A stretch of 64,000 nucleotides of DNA from Crossiella sp. CA-258035 (GTDB taxonomy: Bacteria; Actinomycetota; Actinomycetes; Mycobacteriales; Pseudonocardiaceae). Under the pieces are notes generated by a model that had not been told where the DNA came from, made no database searches, and saw only the letters and a program-made list of their open reading frames with translations. A program made the translations under genes and the position numbers. Location of the stretch: positions 6,728,001 through 6,792,000 of the forward strand of contig NZ_CP116413.1 of the NCBI RefSeq assembly GCF_030064675.1, given 5' to 3'. This document shows positions 46,639 through 55,509 of the stretch, in pieces. How positions within the stretch are numbered: the first letter of the stretch is position 1; the number at the start of each line of letters is the position of its first letter.

Positions 46639-46650
46639 GTTCGCTCGAAC

Positions 46651-46666
46651 CTCCACCCCAGTGGAG
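46651..46666. promoter_or_regulatory. MerR-type dyad operator
   Basis: CTCCAC-CCCA-GTGGAG is a 6-4-6 dyad in the 44-bp gap between the MerR gene and the divergent enzyme gene, as expected for a MerR operator. Confidence 0.6.
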
Positions 46667-46682
46667 TTCCTACGGTACCGAC

Positions 46683-47471
46683 ATGACGACCGATCAACTC
46701 AGCTCGTGGCTGCGCGGCGAGATCGCCGAGTTCGTCTCCGTTGTGGATGGGCTTGACCCGGCCGCCCGGGTGCCGACCTGTCCGGAATGGCAGGTCAGGG
46801 ACCTGGTGGGGCACATCGGGCAGGGGTTTCGCTGGGCCGGGGAGCTGGTGCGTGGCGGCAGCGCGGTGCCGGTGCCGGACCCGAAGCGGGCCGATCCCGG
46901 GCCGCCCTCGGCTTGGCGGGGCTGGCTGGTGGACGGGGTGGGCGAGCTGATCGAGGCGGTGGAGCGGCGGGGAGAGGAGCCGGTGTGGACCTTCCTGGGG
47001 CCTGGGGCGGCGCGGTTCTGGCTGCGGCGGCTGCTGCACGACCTGGTGGTGCACCACTTCGACGCGGCCAACGTGGCCGGGCGGGACTACCTGGTCGCGC
47101 CGGAGCTGGCCGCGGACACCATCTGCGAGGGGCTGGAGCTGATCACCGCGCCGGAGGCGGTGGCCTGGGTGCCGGGGCTGGCCGGGTTGCGCGGGGACGG
47201 GCGGCGGCTGGCGGTGCGGCCGACGGACGGGCAGGCGGGGTGGTTGATCACGCGGGAGCCGGTCGGGGCGCGGTGGGAGCGGGAGGAAGTGGGGGCTGTG
47301 GGGGCGGGGGCAGGGGTGCGCGGCTTGGCGGGGGTGGATGTGGTGCTGGCGGGGCGGACCCGGGATGTGCTGCTGGTGCTGACCCGGCGGCTGGATCCGG
47401 GTGATGGCCGGGTCAGCGTTACCGGGGACCGGGCGTTGCTGGCCGACTGGCTGGCGCACGTCGCCTACTGA
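46683..47471 (+). CDS. Maleylpyruvate isomerase family mycothiol-dependent enzyme
   Basis: The 262-residue protein has the DinB-like MDMPI N-terminal domain (RVPTCPEWQVRDLVGHIG, then LHDLVVHHFDAANVAG) and a C-terminal domain typical of actinobacterial members. They use mycothiol or bind metal through His residues; the substrate is unknown. It is divergent from the MerR gene, which may control it. Its end overlaps the convergent transporter gene by 53 bp. Confidence 0.85.
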   Translation: MTTDQLSSWLRGEIAEFVSVVDGLDPAARVPTCPEWQVRDLVGHIGQGFRWAGELVRGGSAVPVPDPKRADPGPPSAWRGWLVDGVGELIEAVERRGEEPVWTFLGPGAARFWLRRLLHDLVVHHFDAANVAGRDYLVAPELAADTICEGLELITAPEAVAWVPGLAGLRGDGRRLAVRPTDGQAGWLITREPVGARWEREEVGAVGAGAGVRGLAGVDVVLAGRTRDVLLVLTRRLDPGDGRVSVTGDRALLADWLAHVAY

Positions 47472-48351
47472 TCCTGCCCAGCCTGCCGTGTGCGGCCAGG
47501 ATGCCCAGCAGCACCAGGACCGCGCCGAGGGGCTGGTGCCAGGCAAGGGGTTCGCCGAGGACGAGCACGCCGAGCAGGACGCCGACCACCGGGGTCACGT
47601 AGGTGACCGCGGCGGCGTTGGCCGCGCCCCAGTCGCGGACCACCGCGGTGTTCCAGACGTAGGCCAGGCCGGTGCTCAACGCACCGAGGGCGAGCATGCT
47701 CAGCAGCACGGGCGGGGAGAGATCCGTTGGGACGCCTAGGAATGGCGTGCTGAGCAGCATGAGGGCCGCGCCCGCTGCCACCTGGATGAAGGCCAGGGTG
47801 ATCGCGGGGACGTCGCGGTGGCTGAGGAAGCGGCGCAGGTAGGCGAAGGCCAGGCCGTAGCTGGTGGTGGCGCCCAGGCAGGCCAGCTGGGCCGGCAGGC
47901 TGCCGGTGAGGGTGGCGGCGAACGGGTTGATGATGACCAGGACGCCGGCGAAGCCGAGCAGCAGGCCGGTGCGACTGTGCGGGGTGAGGCGTTCGGTGCG
48001 GAGCAGGGCGGCGGCGAAGGCGGTGGCGAACAACGGCGTGGTGGCGTTGTAGATGCTGGCCAGGCTGGCCGAGATGTGGCTCTGCGCCCAGGCGAACAGC
48101 AGGAACGGGAGCACGCAGAGCAGCACCGAGACCACGGTCAGGTGGCCCCACAGAGCCGGTTCGCGCGGCAGCGAGCGCCGGGTGAGCAGCATGATCACCG
48201 CGAGGGTGAGCGCGCCCAGGACCAGGCGGCCCCAGACGATCTGCGGCGGGGTCAGGCCGGTGAGCGCGATCTTGACGAACAGGAAGCTCGCGCCCCAGGT
48301 GAGCGCGAGCAGGCCGAACTGGATCGGGGTGCGGACGCGGGTTCCCGGCAC
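47419..48351 (-). CDS. EamA/DMT family transporter
   Basis: The 310-residue membrane protein has ten hydrophobic segments in two EamA halves (LLALTWGASFLFVKIAL; ITLAFIQVAAGAALMLL), with the usual SAxxAS and NAA-type motifs (ISASLASIYNATTPLFAT; ANAAAVTYVTPVVGVLLG). It is likely an exporter of amino acids or metabolites. The GTG at 48351 is used. Its 3' end overlaps the convergent mycothiol-enzyme gene. Confidence 0.9.
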   Translation of the reverse strand: MPGTRVRTPIQFGLLALTWGASFLFVKIALTGLTPPQIVWGRLVLGALTLAVIMLLTRRSLPREPALWGHLTVVSVLLCVLPFLLFAWAQSHISASLASIYNATTPLFATAFAAALLRTERLTPHSRTGLLLGFAGVLVIINPFAATLTGSLPAQLACLGATTSYGLAFAYLRRFLSHRDVPAITLAFIQVAAGAALMLLSTPFLGVPTDLSPPVLLSMLALGALSTGLAYVWNTAVVRDWGAANAAAVTYVTPVVGVLLGVLVLGEPLAWHQPLGAVLVLLGILAAHGRLGRISRRRAPASRPATPGPR

Positions 48352-48446
48352 GACGTTCCCTCCCGGACCGCCGGCCGGCGCCGGGTGTCCGGGAGGGAGT
48401 CAACCCGCCGGGGCCAGCGCGTGGCTGGCGGGAATCAGACCTTGAG

Positions 48447-49412
48447 CTACAGCCCGGCCAGGAACTCCAGCAGCGCCTGGTTGACCTCGTCCGGGCGTTC
48501 CTGCTGGGTCCAGTGCCCGCAACCCGGCAGGTCCAGCACCGTGCGCAGGCCGGGCAGCTGCTCGGGCAGCCGCTCCAGGTAGTCCGGCGGGTAGAAGCCG
48601 CGGACCAGGTCCCGGTCGCCGGTGATGTGCAGCGCGGGCGCGGTGATCGGCGCGCCCTGCCACGGGGCGGTCAGCGCCCAGTTGCGGTCGATGTTGCGGT
48701 ACCAGTTCAGGCCGCCGGTGAAGCCGTTGCGCTGGTACTGCTCGGTGTAGGCGTCGATGTCGGCCTCGGTGAGCCAGCTGGGCAGCTCCTCCGGCTCGGG
48801 CATCGCGGAGAGGAACCCGCCGCCGGCCGGGGCGGTCGGGGTGGCGGCCGAGCCCGCGCTCTCGCCGGAGGTGGCGGCCAGGGTCTTGCGGAAGGTGCTG
48901 CGGATGTCCTGGTTGAGCTCGGCGTCGGCGACACCGGGTTCCTGGAAGTAGATCTGGTAGAAGCCGTCGCCGAAGCGCTGCCGGGCGGCCACCAGCGGCG
49001 GGACCGGGCCGCGCGGGGCGGGCGCGACACTGAGTCCGCCGACGCCGCGGATGAGGTCGGGCCGCATCATCGCGGTGTTCCAGGCCACCGGGGCGCCCCA
49101 GTCGTGGCCGATGACCACGGCCTGCCGCTCCCCCAGCGCGTGGATCAGCCCGACCACGTCGCCGACCAGGTGGAAGATCGAGTATTCGTCTACATTGGAC
49201 GGTTGGTCGGTGCCGCCGTAGCCGCGCTGGTCCGGCGCGACCACGTGGTAGCCGGCCTCGGCCAGCGGCTGGAACTGGTGCCGCCAGGAGTACCAGCTCT
49301 CCGGGAAACCGTGCAGCAGCAGGACAAGAGGGCCCTCGCCCTGTTCGGCGATGTGCATGGTGATGCCGTTGACGGAGACCTCGCGGTGCTGTGGCAACGC
49401 TGTTCGCCTCAT
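48447..49412 (-). CDS. Alpha/beta hydrolase, epoxide hydrolase-like
   Basis: The 321-residue protein has the oxyanion HGFPESWYSW, the nucleophile Asp in VIGHDWGAPVAW, an acid in DRDLVRGF and the catalytic His in GCGHWTQQERP, typical of soluble epoxide hydrolases. The ATG at 49412 (MRRTALPQHREV) overlaps the TetR gene stop by 4 nt. Confidence 0.9.
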   Translation of the reverse strand: MRRTALPQHREVSVNGITMHIAEQGEGPLVLLLHGFPESWYSWRHQFQPLAEAGYHVVAPDQRGYGGTDQPSNVDEYSIFHLVGDVVGLIHALGERQAVVIGHDWGAPVAWNTAMMRPDLIRGVGGLSVAPAPRGPVPPLVAARQRFGDGFYQIYFQEPGVADAELNQDIRSTFRKTLAATSGESAGSAATPTAPAGGGFLSAMPEPEELPSWLTEADIDAYTEQYQRNGFTGGLNWYRNIDRNWALTAPWQGAPITAPALHITGDRDLVRGFYPPDYLERLPEQLPGLRTVLDLPGCGHWTQQERPDEVNQALLEFLAGL

Positions 49413-50119
49413 TCCTTGGTGGTGGTGATGGTGGCCAGCACGGCCGCGCGCCGCGCGTGCAGCAGGCGCAGCCCTTCCTCGGCGGTGGCCCTGACCTCGG
49501 CCGCGCCGGCGGTCTGCTCCCCCAGCAGGGCGGTGACCGCGGCGGACACGGTCCGCTCCGGTTCGGCCACGGTGACCTCGTTGAGCGCGTGCGGGCTGCT
49601 CGCCAGCTGGAAGAAGCCGGAGAGCAAGGCGCGCAAGGCATAGGCCTGTTCGTCGATCGGCCAGTCGGTGCGGGCCAGGTGGTGCGCGCGCCACACCGGC
49701 AGCACCGCGTACAGCAGTTCGCTGGGGCCGAGTGAGCCCATCAGCTCCTTGCTGCGCGGGTGTTCCAGCAGGATGCCGAGGCTGTCCGCGTCGCCGGTCT
49801 GCAACGCGCGCATGAACGGGCGCTCCAGCGCGGTGCGCACCAGCAGCGGGCAGAACCGGTGCGGGCGGGCGGCGTCCGGGTCGGTGCCGAACAGCTCGAT
49901 CATCTCGTCCACCGCGGCCAGGAAGTCCCTGGCGAACAGCCCGACGAACAGGTCTTCCTTGGTGCCCCAGTACAGGTAGACGGTGCCCTTGCCGACGTGC
50001 GCCCGCTCCGCGATCTCGGCGATGGTCACGCCCTTGACGCCGCGGCGCAGCAACAGCTCCCTGGCGGCGGCGAGGATGCGCGCGGCCTTCCCCGAGTCCT
50101 GCTCCACCAGCTGGGCCAT
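49409..50119 (-). CDS. TetR family transcriptional regulator
   Basis: The 236-residue protein has the TetR helix-turn-helix at residues 15-60 (LLLRRGVKGVTIAEIAERAH; VGKGTVYLYWGTKEDLFVGL). The ligand domain is not recognised. It heads a unit with the epoxide hydrolase (4-nt overlap) and may also control the FAD monooxygenase upstream (46 bp gap). Confidence 0.93.
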   Translation of the reverse strand: MAQLVEQDSGKAARILAAARELLLRRGVKGVTIAEIAERAHVGKGTVYLYWGTKEDLFVGLFARDFLAAVDEMIELFGTDPDAARPHRFCPLLVRTALERPFMRALQTGDADSLGILLEHPRSKELMGSLGPSELLYAVLPVWRAHHLARTDWPIDEQAYALRALLSGFFQLASSPHALNEVTVAEPERTVSAAVTALLGEQTAGAAEVRATAEEGLRLLHARRAAVLATITTTKE

Positions 50120-50165
50120 CGCCGATCTCCCCTTCCGCGCACCGGATGTCGGCGGCGCGCCTCCA

Positions 50166-51389
50166 TCATGCCCGCGCGATGTCCAGCTCCTTCATGCGGC
50201 TCGCCTTGCCGCCCTCCCGCATCGCCTGTAGCCAGCGCCCGACCAGCGGCCAGTTCTGCCCGCGCATCAGCACCTTGCGCAGCCAGATCTGGAACCGGCT
50301 GGTGGGGGTGAAGAACGCCTGCTGCTCCAGCCCGATCCGCTGGTAGTACTCGATGCTGGGCCGCAGCTTGGCCTCCCAGGCGGCCAGCGCGCGCGGCAGG
50401 TCGCGCGGGTGCCGCTCCAGCATGGTGCCGAGCAGGTCGGCCCCGGCCAGTCCGGCGGAGACGCCCATGCCCGCGTACAGCGTCACGCACCAGGCCGAGT
50501 CGCCGACCAGCACCACCCGGCCCTGGTGCCAGCGCTCCATCTTGACCTGCTCGACCGAGTCGAACAGCAGCTCCTCGGCGTTCTCCATGGCCCGCAGCGC
50601 CTCGCCGAGCGCGCGGCCGGTGGGGCCGGGGCCGAAGGCGGCGCGCACCCGTTGCGCGGGCGGCTGGCTGAACTCGGCGTCCACGTCCTCGGTGCGGTAG
50701 GACAGCAGCACGGTCGGCGCGTGGTCGCTGAACGGGAAGATCCACATCGACCGGCCGGGTTCGAGCAGGATCGCGCCGTCCTCGGCGGCCAGGTCGGTCA
50801 GCGAGCCGGGCAGGGAGAAGGCCGCGATCATGAAGTTGAGCCGTCTGAGGTAGCGCTCGTGCGGGCCGAAGACCAGCGAGCGCACCGTGGAGCGCAGCCC
50901 GTCCGCGCCGACCACCAGCTCGAACCGTTCGGTGACCACGGTGCCGTCCGCGGTGTCGCGCAGGGTCACGTCCACACCGCCGGCGTCCTGGGTGATGGCG
51001 GTGGGCACAGTCGAGTAGCGGATCTCCACCTCGGCGGGCAGCGCGGCGAAGGCGGCCTGCTCCACGTCGCCGCGCAGCATCAGCCGGGGCAGTCCTGGCA
51101 GGTCCTTGAAGCCGAGGCCGCGCCGCCGGTTGCCCTCGCGGTCGATGTCGAAGTTGACCCCGTCCTCGGCGGTCCGGTCGGCCAGCCCGTCCAGGATGCC
51201 CAGCCTTCTGGCCGCCGCCCGGCCCGCGCCGAACAGGCCGACGAAGTAGCCGCCGGAGCGCCGCGCCGGGGCCTTCTCGATCAACACCGGCTGCCAGCCC
51301 GCGCGCCGGAGCCGCAGCGCGGTGGCGATTCCGCTGACGCCCAGTCCGACCACCAGAGCACGGGGGCCGCTGTTGTCCGTGGTGTCCAT
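50166..51389 (-). CDS. FAD-dependent monooxygenase (PHBH-like)
   Basis: The 407-residue protein has the GxGxxG-type FAD site ALVVGLGVSGIATALRLRRAG, the DG motif ELVVGADGLRSTVRSL and the GD motif VLVGDSAWCVTLYAGMGVSAGL. Such enzymes hydroxylate or inactivate aromatic compounds and antibiotics. It is followed by the TetR and epoxide hydrolase genes on the same strand, which suggests a shared detoxification unit. A dyad lies 20 bp upstream of the start. Confidence 0.92.
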   Translation of the reverse strand: MDTTDNSGPRALVVGLGVSGIATALRLRRAGWQPVLIEKAPARRSGGYFVGLFGAGRAAARRLGILDGLADRTAEDGVNFDIDREGNRRRGLGFKDLPGLPRLMLRGDVEQAAFAALPAEVEIRYSTVPTAITQDAGGVDVTLRDTADGTVVTERFELVVGADGLRSTVRSLVFGPHERYLRRLNFMIAAFSLPGSLTDLAAEDGAILLEPGRSMWIFPFSDHAPTVLLSYRTEDVDAEFSQPPAQRVRAAFGPGPTGRALGEALRAMENAEELLFDSVEQVKMERWHQGRVVLVGDSAWCVTLYAGMGVSAGLAGADLLGTMLERHPRDLPRALAAWEAKLRPSIEYYQRIGLEQQAFFTPTSRFQIWLRKVLMRGQNWPLVGRWLQAMREGGKASRMKELDIARA

Positions 51390-51408
51390 GCACCCAGGCT
51401 AGACCCAG

Positions 51409-51433
51409 CTGACCAGATTCGTCATTCGGTCAG
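51409..51433. promoter_or_regulatory. Inverted repeat upstream of the monooxygenase
   Basis: CTGACC (51409-51414) and GGTCAG (51428-51433) are separated by 13 nt. The half-sites resemble TetR operators, and a TetR gene is in the same unit. Confidence 0.4.
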
Positions 51434-51477
51434 TTCGTGGCCTGCGTCACCTCTCGGAAGGTGGTTGGGGGTGGTGG

Positions 51478-52896
51478 TCAGGCCTCCTGCGCGGCGACCG
51501 CGCGGCGGTTGGTCAGCAGGGTGATCACAAAGCCCAGGGCCAGGGCGAGCAGGACGCCGAGGTTGGCTCCGGCGAAGTCCTGCGCCAGGCCCAGTGGGGC
51601 GAGCAGGTAGCCCTGCCAGCCGAGCCAGCCCGCCGCGGTGTTGGTGACCAGGCCCCAGCCCAGCGCGGTGGCGGCCACGATCAGCAGGACCGGGCCCCAG
51701 CGCACGTCGCCGTAGCGGCCTGCCGGGTCGTGCAGGTCGGGTTCGGCGTAGTCACGGCGGCGGCGGGCCAGGTCGGCGAGCATGATGCCGCACCAGGCGG
51801 CCACCGGGACGCCGAGGGTGGTGAGGAAACCCTGGAACTGGCCGAGGAACGCGCCGCCGAGGAAGACCAGGTAGACCGTGCCCAGCACCATCAGCACGCC
51901 GTCGATGAACGCGGCCGTCGGCCGGGAGATCCGCGCTCCGGCGGCGAGCAGGGCCAGGCCGGAGGAGTAGATGTCCAGCACCGCGCCGCCGACCAGGCCC
52001 AGCACCGCGACCAGGGCGAAGGGCACCAGGAACCACACCGGGAGCAAGGTGGTCAGCGCGCCGATGGGGTCGGTGGCGATGGCCGCGTTGAGCTGCGGCG
52101 CGGATCCGGCGAGCAGCAGGCCGGAGAGCAGCAGCACCACGGGGGCCAGGCTGGCGCCGAAGGTGGTCCAGGCGACCACGGCGCGGCTGGGTGTTTGCCT
52201 TGGCAGGTAACGGGAGTAGTCGGCGGCGGCGTTGACCCAGCCGAGGCCGAAGCCGGTCATCAGGAACACCAGCGCGCCGAGGAACTGGCTCGCGTTGCCT
52301 GCCGGGAGCGCGGTGACCGCGGCCCAGTCGATGTGTTCGGCGACCAGGCCGAGGTAGACCAGGGTGAGCGCGCCGGTGACCACGGTGATCACGGTTTGCA
52401 GCCGCATGATGGTGGCGAAGCCGAGCACCCCCGCGCCGACCACCAGCACGGTGACCACCAGCAGCGCCAACACTTTCGTCAGCACGCCGCCGCCCCAGCC
52501 GAGGCGCTCGAACACCGTCGCGGTGGCCAGGGTCGCCAGGGTGGCCAGCACGGTCTCCCAGCCGACGGTGAGCAGCCAGGAGATGGCCGAGGGCAGGCGG
52601 TTGCCGCGCACGCCGAAGGCCGCGCGGCTGAGCAGCATGGTCGGCGCGGAGCCGCGTTTTCCCGCCACCGCGGCGAATCCGCAGAGCAGGAAGGAGAACA
52701 CGATGCCCAGCAGGGCGACGGAGACGGCCTGCCAGAAGGACAGGCCGAAGCCGAGCACGAAGGAGCCGTAGCTGAGGCCGAGCACCGAGACGTTCGCGCC
52801 GAACCAGGGCCAGAACAGCTGCCGGGGCCTGCCGTGCCGGTCGGCGTCGCCGATCACGTCGATGCCGTGCGTCTCCACCTTCAGCGGTTCGCTCAT
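51478..52896 (-). CDS. NCS1-type purine/cytosine permease
   Basis: The 472-residue protein has twelve hydrophobic segments and the NCS1 features (FWPWFGANVSVLGLSYGSF; FGLGWVNAAADYSRYLPRQT). It imports nucleobases or nucleosides with a cation. It overlaps the PfkB kinase by 4 nt, and this in turn overlaps the ADP-ribosylglycohydrolase, so all three form one operon. Confidence 0.93.
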   Translation of the reverse strand: MSEPLKVETHGIDVIGDADRHGRPRQLFWPWFGANVSVLGLSYGSFVLGFGLSFWQAVSVALLGIVFSFLLCGFAAVAGKRGSAPTMLLSRAAFGVRGNRLPSAISWLLTVGWETVLATLATLATATVFERLGWGGGVLTKVLALLVVTVLVVGAGVLGFATIMRLQTVITVVTGALTLVYLGLVAEHIDWAAVTALPAGNASQFLGALVFLMTGFGLGWVNAAADYSRYLPRQTPSRAVVAWTTFGASLAPVVLLLSGLLLAGSAPQLNAAIATDPIGALTTLLPVWFLVPFALVAVLGLVGGAVLDIYSSGLALLAAGARISRPTAAFIDGVLMVLGTVYLVFLGGAFLGQFQGFLTTLGVPVAAWCGIMLADLARRRRDYAEPDLHDPAGRYGDVRWGPVLLIVAATALGWGLVTNTAAGWLGWQGYLLAPLGLAQDFAGANLGVLLALALGFVITLLTNRRAVAAQEA

Positions 52897-53825
52897 GCCC
52901 AGAACCCCGTTCCGATCAGCTGCTCGATCTCCGCCCGCACCGGCGCGGTGGCCGGTCCCTGCCGGGTGACCGCGATCGCGGCCGCGGCGTTGGCGTACCT
53001 GGTCGCCTCGAACATCCCGTTGCCGCGCAACAGTTCGGCCAGCAGCGCGCCGCAGTGCGCGTCCCCGGCCCCGTTGGTGTCCACCGCGTCCACGTTGAAC
53101 CCGGCGACCGTGGTGATCCGCCCGTCCCGCTGCAGCAGGCAGCCCGCCGGGCCGTCCCGGACGATCACGGTGGCGAAGCTGGGCACCAGGGTGGCCAGCG
53201 CGGCCGCGGCGGCGCGGGTGGTGTTGGTGCGGGAAAGTTGTTTGGCCTCACGGGCGTTGCAGCTGAGTATGTCCACTCTGGACAGCACCGCGGTCAGGTC
53301 GGACCAGATGATCTGCTCCACCAGTGGGCCGGGGTCGAACAGCACGGTCGGGCCGGGCAGCCTGCCCAGCCAGTCCAGCAGCGCGTCCCGGTTGGCCGCG
53401 TGCAGCAGGCTGTACCCGCTGACGTAGACCACGTCCGCCGCGCTGGGGTGCACCAGGTCCAGCCGGCCGGGTTCCAGCACACCCTCCGCGCCGACGCCGG
53501 TGACGAAGGTGCGCTCGCCGGTCTCCTCGTCCACCAGCACCACCACGATGCCGGTGTCCGCGCCGGGGGTCGGCGGGTTGACCACGGTGATGCCCTCGGC
53601 CAGCATCGCGGCCCTGGCCAGGTCGCCGAAGCTGCCGGTGCCGTGGCTGCCCGCGTAGAGCACCTCCGCGCCGGAGCGGGTGGCCGCGGACATCACGTTG
53701 AAGCCGCCGCCGGGGGTCAGTTTCACCGCCGAGGCCAGCACGTCGCCGCCCAGCGGTGGCAGGCCGGAGACGGTGAGCACCAGGTCGACCACCACCTGGC
53801 CGGTGAACACGAGCTGCCCGCTCAC
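52893..53825 (-). CDS. PfkB-family carbohydrate/nucleoside kinase
   Basis: The 310-residue protein has the PfkB motif with DTNGAGDAHCGALLAELL as the ATP-binding, catalytic-Asp segment, and LTPGGGFNVMSAATRSG near the substrate site. It phosphorylates a sugar or nucleoside, consistent with the permease next to it. It overlaps both neighbours by 4 nt. Confidence 0.94.
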   Translation of the reverse strand: MSGQLVFTGQVVVDLVLTVSGLPPLGGDVLASAVKLTPGGGFNVMSAATRSGAEVLYAGSHGTGSFGDLARAAMLAEGITVVNPPTPGADTGIVVVLVDEETGERTFVTGVGAEGVLEPGRLDLVHPSAADVVYVSGYSLLHAANRDALLDWLGRLPGPTVLFDPGPLVEQIIWSDLTAVLSRVDILSCNAREAKQLSRTNTTRAAAAALATLVPSFATVIVRDGPAGCLLQRDGRITTVAGFNVDAVDTNGAGDAHCGALLAELLRGNGMFEATRYANAAAAIAVTRQGPATAPVRAEIEQLIGTGFWA

Positions 53826-54829
53826 GCCCGGCCCCGGAGCGCGAGCAGCCCGTGCACCAGGGGATCCAGCGTGAGAGCGTTCACACGCAGCACCCTAGCG
53901 ACCAGGTCGGCGGGCAGGGCCTCGCTGCCGTGGCAGGCGCCGAGCAGCGCGCCGCAGATCGCGGCCACCGTGTCGGTGTCCCCGCCCAGGTTCGCGGCCA
54001 GCAGCAACGCCGCCGGCGGCCGCTCGCCGAGCGCCTCGGCCAGCGCGAAGGCGGCCACCACGGACTCCTGCGCGGCCACCGAGGTGCCGATCACCGTGCC
54101 GATGGCGGTGGCCAGGTCCTCCTCCGCGATCCCGCGCACCCAGCCCCGCGCCCAGCGGATCCGGGCGGCGATCTCCCCGCCCGCGACCCAGCGCCCGCGC
54201 CGGGCACCGGCTTCCGCGCCCCGTTCGCCCAGGTCAAGGGCTTCGGACAGGCTGGCACCGGCGACTCCGGCGGACACCGTGGCGGCCACCGCGACCGCCG
54301 CGGCCAGGCCGGTGCTGGTGCCGTGGGTGACCACCGCGGTCTCCGCGACCGCGTCGGCCAGCCGTTCGAGGTCGTCCGGCGGCACCGCGATGCCGACCGG
54401 GGCGACCCGCATGGCCGCGCCGTTGGTGGTGCCGTCCCGCCCGGTCTCCGTGGGCGGCTCACCCCGCGCGAGGCGTTGCAGGGCCAGTTTTGTCGACGGG
54501 CCAAGCAGATCCGCCGAACCACGGCGGATCATCACCTCTTCCCAGGCCAGCAGCGCCTCGCCGAACTCCCTCGGGTCGACCCGCCCCCGGCCCTCGATCA
54601 GCAGCCGGGCAAGCAGCAGCGCCTGTTCGGTGTCGTCGGTGACCGAACCGGCCGGCATGGACGGCGCGATCGGTTGGGCGGCAACGGCATCCACCAGTCC
54701 GGTGATCCGGCCGTAGTTCTCGGCGATGGCGGCGGGCGACATCGCTTGGGTCGGCATGCCCAGGGCGTCGCCCAGCGCGAGCCCGGCGAGGGCCCCACGC
54801 GCCCGGCCGACCCATGGATGCATGTGCAT
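53822..54829 (-). CDS. ADP-ribosylglycohydrolase family protein
   Basis: The 335-residue protein has the metal-binding motifs GSVTDDTEQALLLARLL and NLGGDTDTVAAICGALLGA, plus ALAGLALGDALGMPTQ at the start. In this context (kinase, nucleobase permease) it more likely cleaves a nucleoside or ADP-ribose-like N-glycosidic bond than a modified protein. The ATG at 54829 has no ribosome site, so it may be leaderless; an upstream TTG is possible. Confidence 0.92.
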   Translation of the reverse strand: MHMHPWVGRARGALAGLALGDALGMPTQAMSPAAIAENYGRITGLVDAVAAQPIAPSMPAGSVTDDTEQALLLARLLIEGRGRVDPREFGEALLAWEEVMIRRGSADLLGPSTKLALQRLARGEPPTETGRDGTTNGAAMRVAPVGIAVPPDDLERLADAVAETAVVTHGTSTGLAAAVAVAATVSAGVAGASLSEALDLGERGAEAGARRGRWVAGGEIAARIRWARGWVRGIAEEDLATAIGTVIGTSVAAQESVVAAFALAEALGERPPAALLLAANLGGDTDTVAAICGALLGACHGSEALPADLVARVLRVNALTLDPLVHGLLALRGRA

Positions 54830-54899
54830 AGCACTACACCCGCGGGTCGGCCCCGGCAATCGGTCCGGACCGGCCTTCTCGGGGCTCAGCGTGCGGTGG

Positions 54900-55148
54900 T
54901 CACTCGACCTCGCGCAGGATCCGCTCCACCGAGGCCAGTCGGGCCTGCACCTCGGTCAGCTCCCGCGCGGTCTGCTCCTGCGCGGCCACCGCGCGGGCGG
55001 CCAGCTCCTGGTAGGCCTGTTCGCGGGCGGCGCTGGCCTTGGCGCGCACCGAGATGAAGCTCTGCCAGATGATCACGGTCAGCACCACGGTGATCAGCGT
55101 GAAGACGCCGAACACGCCGACGAGTTCCTGCCAGGCACGGACGCCCAT
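54900..55148 (-). CDS. Small membrane protein with coiled-coil tail
   Basis: The 82-residue protein has one N-terminal membrane segment (LVGVFGVFTLITVVLTVII) and a helical, coiled-coil tail (AKASAAREQAYQELAARAVA). It is the last gene of the MMPL/ArsR unit, starting 3 bp after the regulator. The family is unknown to me. Confidence 0.7.
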   Translation of the reverse strand: MGVRAWQELVGVFGVFTLITVVLTVIIWQSFISVRAKASAAREQAYQELAARAVAAQEQTARELTEVQARLASVERILREVE

Positions 55149-55151
55149 GGG

Positions 55152-55481
55152 TCAGTCTTCCTGTTCTTCCGGTGTGCTGAGGGTGCGGGCGGCGGTCGCG
55201 ACGCTGGCCGGGGTCAGCTCGATCGCGAACGGGGTCACCTCGTAGAACTTCATCGCCTTGCCGTCCGCGGACAGCTCCAGCTGAGCGCTCACCAGCCCGG
55301 CCGCCTCCAGCTTGCGCAGGTGCACCTGGAGCAGCGCCCGGCTGATGCCCAGCTCGCGGGCCAGCGCGCTGACGTACTGGCGCTCGGCGGCCAGGGCCGC
55401 GACCACCCGGAGCCGGTGCGGGTTGGCCAGGGTGGCCAGCACCCGCAGGAGGTCATCCCCCGTCGGCGGCTTCCCGGTCAT
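55152..55481 (-). CDS. ArsR-like winged-helix regulator
   Basis: The 109-residue protein has a winged helix-turn-helix (LRVLATLANPHRLRVVAALA; VSALARELGISRALLQVHLRKLEAAGLV split over residues 10-62) of ArsR type. No metal-binding cysteines are present. The ATG at 55481 is used. It lies 28 bp after the MMPL gene and likely represses the operon through the dyad at 57684. Confidence 0.85.
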   Translation of the reverse strand: MTGKPPTGDDLLRVLATLANPHRLRVVAALAAERQYVSALARELGISRALLQVHLRKLEAAGLVSAQLELSADGKAMKFYEVTPFAIELTPASVATAARTLSTPEEQED

Positions 55482-55509
55482 CGCGGCACCCAGCACATGA
55501 GCAGCAAGG

